From contig OY744461.1 in the NCBI GenBank assembly GCA_963556145.1, forward strand, positions 1,178,001-1,242,000: a stretch of 64,000 bases of DNA. The letters are read 5' to 3'. The notes under the pieces are model-generated. The model made no database searches and was not told the DNA's origin. It saw only the letters and a program-made list of their open reading frames with translations. Each line of letters begins with the position of its first letter. Within the stretch, counting starts at the first letter, position 1. The translations under genes and the position numbers were made by a program. The stretch is from Hygrocybe punicea. Taxonomy: Eukaryota; Basidiomycota; Agaricomycetes; Agaricales; Hygrophoraceae. Below are positions 59,010-64,000 of this stretch, piece after piece.

Positions 59010-59993
59010 ATGTCTCATAAAATGCCAAAACAACCTTCTTCATCCCCGGCTTCTTGCCATGTTCACAATAGAGTGTCTGTTACCCCCACTCGCTCTTCTC
59101 CTCACAAACTCAACCCCATTTGGCATCCACTTGCCATCGCGGATCCTGACCTTTCAGGTGGAATTGTTGAGATGCGGAAGCAGAACGAGAAACGACTTCG
59201 AGAGGCATTGGAGGCTATTGCCGCTCCATCTCCTTCAAGGGCTGGTCAGCGCCCTCATCACAATGGCCATTCAGTTGGGATCCCCAAATTGTCGTGGGGT
59301 ACAGAGACGCCTGCCAGGGCTGGTTCCTGGTATCAGCAGGTAAGCATCACACTTTCTTTATTCTGTCTTCCTCCTTCATTCATATTCTGCAGTGCGCACC
59401 CTTTGAAGCAGGTTGTTATTCTCACTATATCAGTCCCCCGCTCGACCCCAATCTCTTGTTTGGTGATTCCGAAATTGGACATTATATGAGGATTTGCTGG
59501 GAGCTTGCTAAGCCATCGCTTCGACGCAATATCCCTTTCTCCACCGCCACAACAGCTTCTACATCCCAAGCAACCTCATCTTCCAAAGCAGCCTCGTCTT
59601 CAAGCTCCACAATTAGACCCTCCATCTCCACGTTGACTCAATGCACCCACTCCATCAATCTAGAATGTCCCGTTCTATTGATGGCATGGCTTCAGGTGAG
59701 ACTGTGTCTTCAACCTTGTAGCTCAACAAAACTAACCAAATTTTGAGGATGGCCGTTGCCCCCACCTTACTGGTCACCTCGTGCTTGGCGATTTCAAGCT
59801 ACTTCTTGGGGAGCAAGGCTTGGAGTGTGGACATCTTCTCGAGGCGTACACGAAGCGTAAAGGTTGGGCTCAGATTCGCTGGGACACCCCATATTCTATC
59901 AAAAAGGCTGGAGATGTTATTTTGCTGAGGATTCATGGTGTCACCGACTTGGAGCATTGGAAAGTACACTCTCACTATGTTTTAAATAACTAG
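59010..59993 (+). CDS. Transposon-associated basidiomycete ORF of unknown function
   Basis: Three exons: 59010-59340, 59394-59695 and 59748-59993. The product starts MSHKMPKQPSSSPASCHV and has NPIWHPLAIADPDLSGGIVEM, a Ser-rich linker, then LECPVLLMAWLQ joined across an intron to DGRCPHLTGHLVLGDFKLLL, GLECGHLLEAY and TPYSIKKAGDVILLRIHGV. The last two exons match a recurrent Agaricomycete protein of unknown function that I associate with KDZ and other transposons (recollection). It sits just upstream of a KDZ transposase in the same orientation. No stops within the exons. Confidence 0.6.
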
Positions 59994-60247
59994 GTTACTA
60001 CATCGTGCGACCTCCATAAAATATTTTAGAATCGTTAATATTTGCTCCTACATTTTCTACAAAACGCAAAAGCAAATGTTCAGGGAGTCCTGCCATTATC
60101 TCATGATGGGTGTTATGGTCAAAGCACCAGCCCAGACAACAGTACGTTGGTGATGCACCACTAGGTGGATTGGCAGTTGGCCACATTGCTCTGACCACTC
60201 TTCAACAATAGGTTTCATGCACTCCTCCAACGCTTGTCTGCAATACA

Positions 60248-63200
60248 ATGTCCTCCAAAGTTTCCATACCCTCCCATCTCTCTCTCTACACTTTTAACCA
60301 CCGACGCAGGCAAGGCAACGTCACAGGTGCCACCGGCAAGGTCGACAGCGACTCTGATGAGGGCATTGACCTGTTGCCCACCAGTGATTCCTCTCACTCT
60401 ACTCCCTCGAAAGTGGACATACATCCTGGAATCCAAGCAAATAAACGTATGCGAGGTGTCCATGGGACTGCAGATCCTGACTCGGACGATGAGCTTGAAA
60501 CAGGATTTTGTGTTGATGGATTGTCTGGGCGTGCCACCACGTCGTATGAGGCATTTTCAAGTTATACTAAGCGACACAAAGCTGTTCCACCGGTGGATGC
60601 TGCTCCGCATGTCGCTCCACCAACCCCTCAACCATTCGTGTCACAATCTCCTCTGGATGAGAAGAAGCGTAAACAGGTACGTTTCTCTTATCACTTAGAA
60701 ATAAAAAACTCAGTAAATTTTTCTTAGGGTGCCTCCGTTATGATGAAGATATTCTCTGGCTGACTCGAGGAGCTGCAGGACGCTATTTTGGAACACAGTT
60801 CTGACCCGCATACTGGCAAACGTTGTGCATGCGGCTTGGACGTCTCTCGTTTCCGCTGTCATGAATGTTTTGATCTGGAACCATGCTGCCAATCGTGTCT
60901 CCTTGCTGAGCATCAACAACAGCTGTTTCACCGTGTCCAGGAGTGGGTGGGTGGGCATTTCATTAAGCATGATCTGGGTGAGCTTGGACACACACTTTTT
61001 CTTGGCCATTGCACTCGCCGTTGCCCAAACACTCTTTCATCAACTGAAGGCCATCAAACGACAATTATCCACACAAATGGAATCCATGTTCAACATATTG
61101 TGTATTGCTCCTGCAATTTAGTGAGTGAACCACTGCAATTGGCACACAGCAGACTTTTCCCAGCCATGATCGATCAGCCAGAAACTGTCTTCACATTTTC
61201 TGTGCTCAACGACTTCCACCTCCACACCCTTGCCTCCAAAAAGTCAGCATACAATCATTTTCAGGCCCTTCGGAAACATACCAACAATCCTTTTGCTCAC
61301 AACTGCCCAGTACGTATGAGACCAATCATGTGGAATCATAAGCTAACTGTTGACCAGGATCGCTACTGTCAATTTCTCTATGTCAGCCGTATTTGGTGCC
61401 ATCTTGCAGCCATCCGTCGTTCAGGGCAGGCTCATGGTATTGACTCCATTCTCACCCTTTGGCGCCCTGGCTCCCTGACTGTTCGTTGTCCGGCATGCCC
61501 CAAAGTTGGTGTCAACATCAACGAGCAAACTTTGGCATTGGCATCGCCTAAGGACAAGTAAGTTATCTGTTGTATAATCTTTTGGTGAGCAACTGATCTT
61601 GTGTAAACACCAGACATAAATACATGATGACTATCAGTCTTGATGGGAACTTCAAAGCAATATGCCTAAAGACAACCAAGGAAGACCCAGATGATGTAGC
61701 TCTGGCTGATGGCAAAGGCATTTTTGTTGAAAACACCAAGTATCTTACCTATCTTTCAAATGTGGGCAATTCCCCTGATGTGAGTGTTCTGGTCATGATC
61801 AAAGTTATAGATCTGATGTGATTACTCCCTAGAAATCAACCTGCACACGCCTCAAAGCCATTGAAATGCAGAATGTGACTAGGTACAAAGGTGCTGTGAT
61901 TACAGGGGTGGTGGCAGCTCAGTGCGCTCGTCATGGTGTGTTCATTCAGATGGTGGACCTTCAAAAAGGCGAACGGTAAGATCTTAGTGGTAAGCCGTTG
62001 AGTCAGGGTGCTTATAGATTTTCAGATATGCCAACTCCGACTACGTTCTCGTCTTAGCCCTGCGGGAAATGAAGCTATTGCCCTGGCTTACTTATGACAT
62101 CGAGTGCCAACACAGTATCAATTGCACAGCCCGGTTCTTAAAATGGTTCCCAGATCTCATTCCAGTACTTGAACGAATGCAGGGATGTATTCCAAAAGCC
62201 CACCTTCGGAACCATAAGGACGACTGTCAGTATCGATTCTCTTTCAATTATACTGAAGGTGTTGGGCGGACTTGTGGGGAAGTTATCGAGACATTTTGGG
62301 TCGAGGAGAATCAGATATCGGGAAGTACGAAGCACCAGAATGATGGACACCGCCATGATAATCTTGACGACTACAATAATTTCTGGAATTGGGAAAAATC
62401 CATAAAGATGCGTAAGTATTCCTAGTGATTCTATCATGACTATTCGAAGGCTAATTGAGCCATTCACTTAGCACATTCCCTCTATTGTCAGTACACTAAC
62501 AATCTTCCAATATTGAAGAAGGCAATGCAACAGTTTGATGCACTTTGTGCGCGCTATGGTCTAGAACTAGTGTCTCGGTGGGAGGCCATGGATACGAAAC
62601 CTCGGTTGGAAAATGGTCATTGGGTTAGCGTATTTTGCTCAAAGTATGTCAGCAAAGGTAAGAGACCTTTGATCTTTCAGAAATGATGCACTCACAACCA
62701 TGCCAGCACCTCCCACACAGGGCCATGTTTTCCAAGACCTTTGCCAGCAAGAGTACATTGCTGAGCTTTCTGGCTGAAGCAAAGGAACTGGAGTTGCACA
62801 ATTTATCAATACAGGACTGCGGATCGAAGCCAAGCAGTGAGTATTTCAAAACAATCTAATTTATTGCGAAATTCATATGCATATCCAGGTTGTGAATCAG
62901 GAAGCTATCCCAGGTTACAGATAAATCTGATACCAAAGAGCGAACGCTAACAGCTGGATGTGCCAAACTACAACGTGATATAAAAAAAGTGGCGGGAATT
63001 CCAACACAAGCAGTATCCCCAATTACGTGACCTAATCCCGCTGGTCGAGATGTTGGCTCCGGAGGACAATAGTCTTTTGTTGCCATCAGCACTGCCACGA
63101 GAATCGAGAACACGCCTCCAGCTATCCGAACTTGCTGTAATCGAATATGCTCTTCGTGAAGGGCAAGCACACGATGCACTCAATCACATACGCGATGCTG

Positions 63201-63680
63201 TGAAGCGCTATAATTGCAATGTGGCTTACAAGCAGGCATTTGTGCATGGTCAAGGGCCTGCCATGCATGCTAAAGACTTTCTCCAGAGTCTGGCCCGTGA
63301 CAAGGTGTCAGCAGCTGATAAGTATCGTAACACTCGGCAGGCGCTTCTCGCCCTCGGACTTTCTCTGGATGATGCTACATTCCAACCCCTTCATAACAGT
63401 GAACTGTGGATGAAAGATATCAATGAACCACATGCATTCGGGACTGGTCACATACAGAACCCATGGTTCTGGTTTGTTGGACGGCCAAATGGGATGTTGG
63501 AAGCGGAGGATGCTGATTGGAGCTTAGAAGGTGTGTTTTATTATTATTTTTGTCTGCCCGTGGTTTCTAATTAGTGTTGTATTAGTGGAGCGGGTGCAGT
63601 GGTTCCGTGACCGTGCAGCTCGTGACAGATTGTTGGAGGAGAAAGAGATTTTGGAGGAGGAGTTCAAGCGGACTTGAGAA
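60248..63680 (+). pseudogene. KDZ (Kyakuja-Dileera-Zisupton) transposase with CxC2 cluster, decayed
   Basis: Multi-exon transposase. The first exon starts at ATG 60248 (MSSKVSIPSHLSLYTFN) and is Ser/Asp-rich. The next exon opens with MMKIFSG followed by an in-frame TGA (60761-60763), then LEELQDAILEH. The CxC2 cysteine cluster is RCACGLDVSRFRCHECFDLE plus CCQSCLLAEHQQQL. Core exons: SLDGNFKAICLKTTKEDPDD, VDLQKGER, YDIECQHSINCTARFLKWFP, GCIPKAHLRNHKDDCQ, FSFNYTEGVGRTCGEVIETF and RHDNLDDYNNFWNWEKS. More stops occur near 62777 and 62950. The C-terminal exon (63050-63535) has ALREGQAHDALNHIRDAVKRY and DKYRNTRQALLAL. Stops make it inactive. Confidence 0.9.
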
Positions 63681-63839
63681 AGAAATTTCCGAATGGCCGA
63701 CATTTGGCTGAAGCTCTCAAGGAGCATGGTCATAGAACGCCCAGGGGCTGTGTCATATGCATTAAAGACTTCGGGCATGTATTTGGCACTGGCTCAGGAC
63801 TGTGTCGAGTTCCACAAATGAGCTCAGGCTAAGGTAAAG

Positions 63840-64000
63840 ACCCACAGATTTTAATCCAAATCTCAGGCATTGTTGGATTGGATTGGATTGCGCTGCCACA
63901 TGGACAGATAGGATAGGATAAGATGATACCAAACTCAGATTGATGGTGTGTATGATTGGATAAGGTAGGATAGGTTAGATTCTGTAGGATAATCCTAAAA
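63840..64000. repeat. GGATA/GGATT microsatellite-like tract
   Basis: Runs of ggattggatt and ggataggata occur up to the right edge, comparable to the TATCC tract near 53.1 kb in opposite orientation. It may be the 3' end of the KDZ element or unrelated simple repeat. Confidence 0.5.

Overview
The window looks like nuclear DNA of a mushroom-forming basidiomycete (Agaricomycetes). Most genes are cut by many short introns of about 50-65 bp with GT-AG (occasionally GC-AG) borders, and several families are typical of this class: the PARP/Cys-module proteins, a large P-loop ATPase family, KDZ transposases with a CxC2 zinc cluster, and a PsiD-type decarboxylase. No tRNA, rRNA or CRISPR signal was seen. 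All exon calls were made by eye from splice sites and family motifs, so inner boundaries may be off by a few bases.

Layout. 0.6-6.5 kb is an ADP-ribosylation island: a PARP catalytic gene with an array of near-identical 111-bp Cys-module exons (minus), head-to-head with a microbial-type PARG (plus), followed by a second PARP catalytic gene (plus). 6.6-8.4 kb is AT-rich repeat with a long inverted repeat. 8.4-11.5 kb holds a large ATPase-like gene (minus).

12.6-27.3 kb is mostly conserved single-copy genes: GID9/Fyv10, a PAQR/Izh receptor, a cytochrome P450, Rrg9, coactosin, a GNAT acetyltransferase, NAC-beta and a PsiD-like pyruvoyl decarboxylase, with one foldback element at 16.5-17.05 kb. 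28.3-31.7 kb is a large inverted-repeat element carrying two nested MITEs of different superfamilies.

32.8-49.1 kb returns to genes: a hypothetical protein, an SH3-PX-BAR sorting nexin, a PLP homeostasis protein, a VOC protein, a SAM methyltransferase, two hypothetical proteins and a membrane-anchored Old Yellow Enzyme-like protein.

49.6-64 kb is transposon-dominated: a broken pogo-type transposase, a basidiomycete family protein, an acyl-CoA ligase pseudogene split by a young non-autonomous LTR element with identifiable target-site duplication, a TE-associated ORF and a decayed KDZ transposase.

The most interesting locus is the PARP-PARG-PARP island: a writer, its eraser and a second writer lie next to each other, and the first two share one intergenic region. 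Several housekeeping pairs (Rrg9/coactosin, GNAT/NAC-beta, sorting nexin/PLP protein) are also head-to-head with 120-180 bp between start codons.
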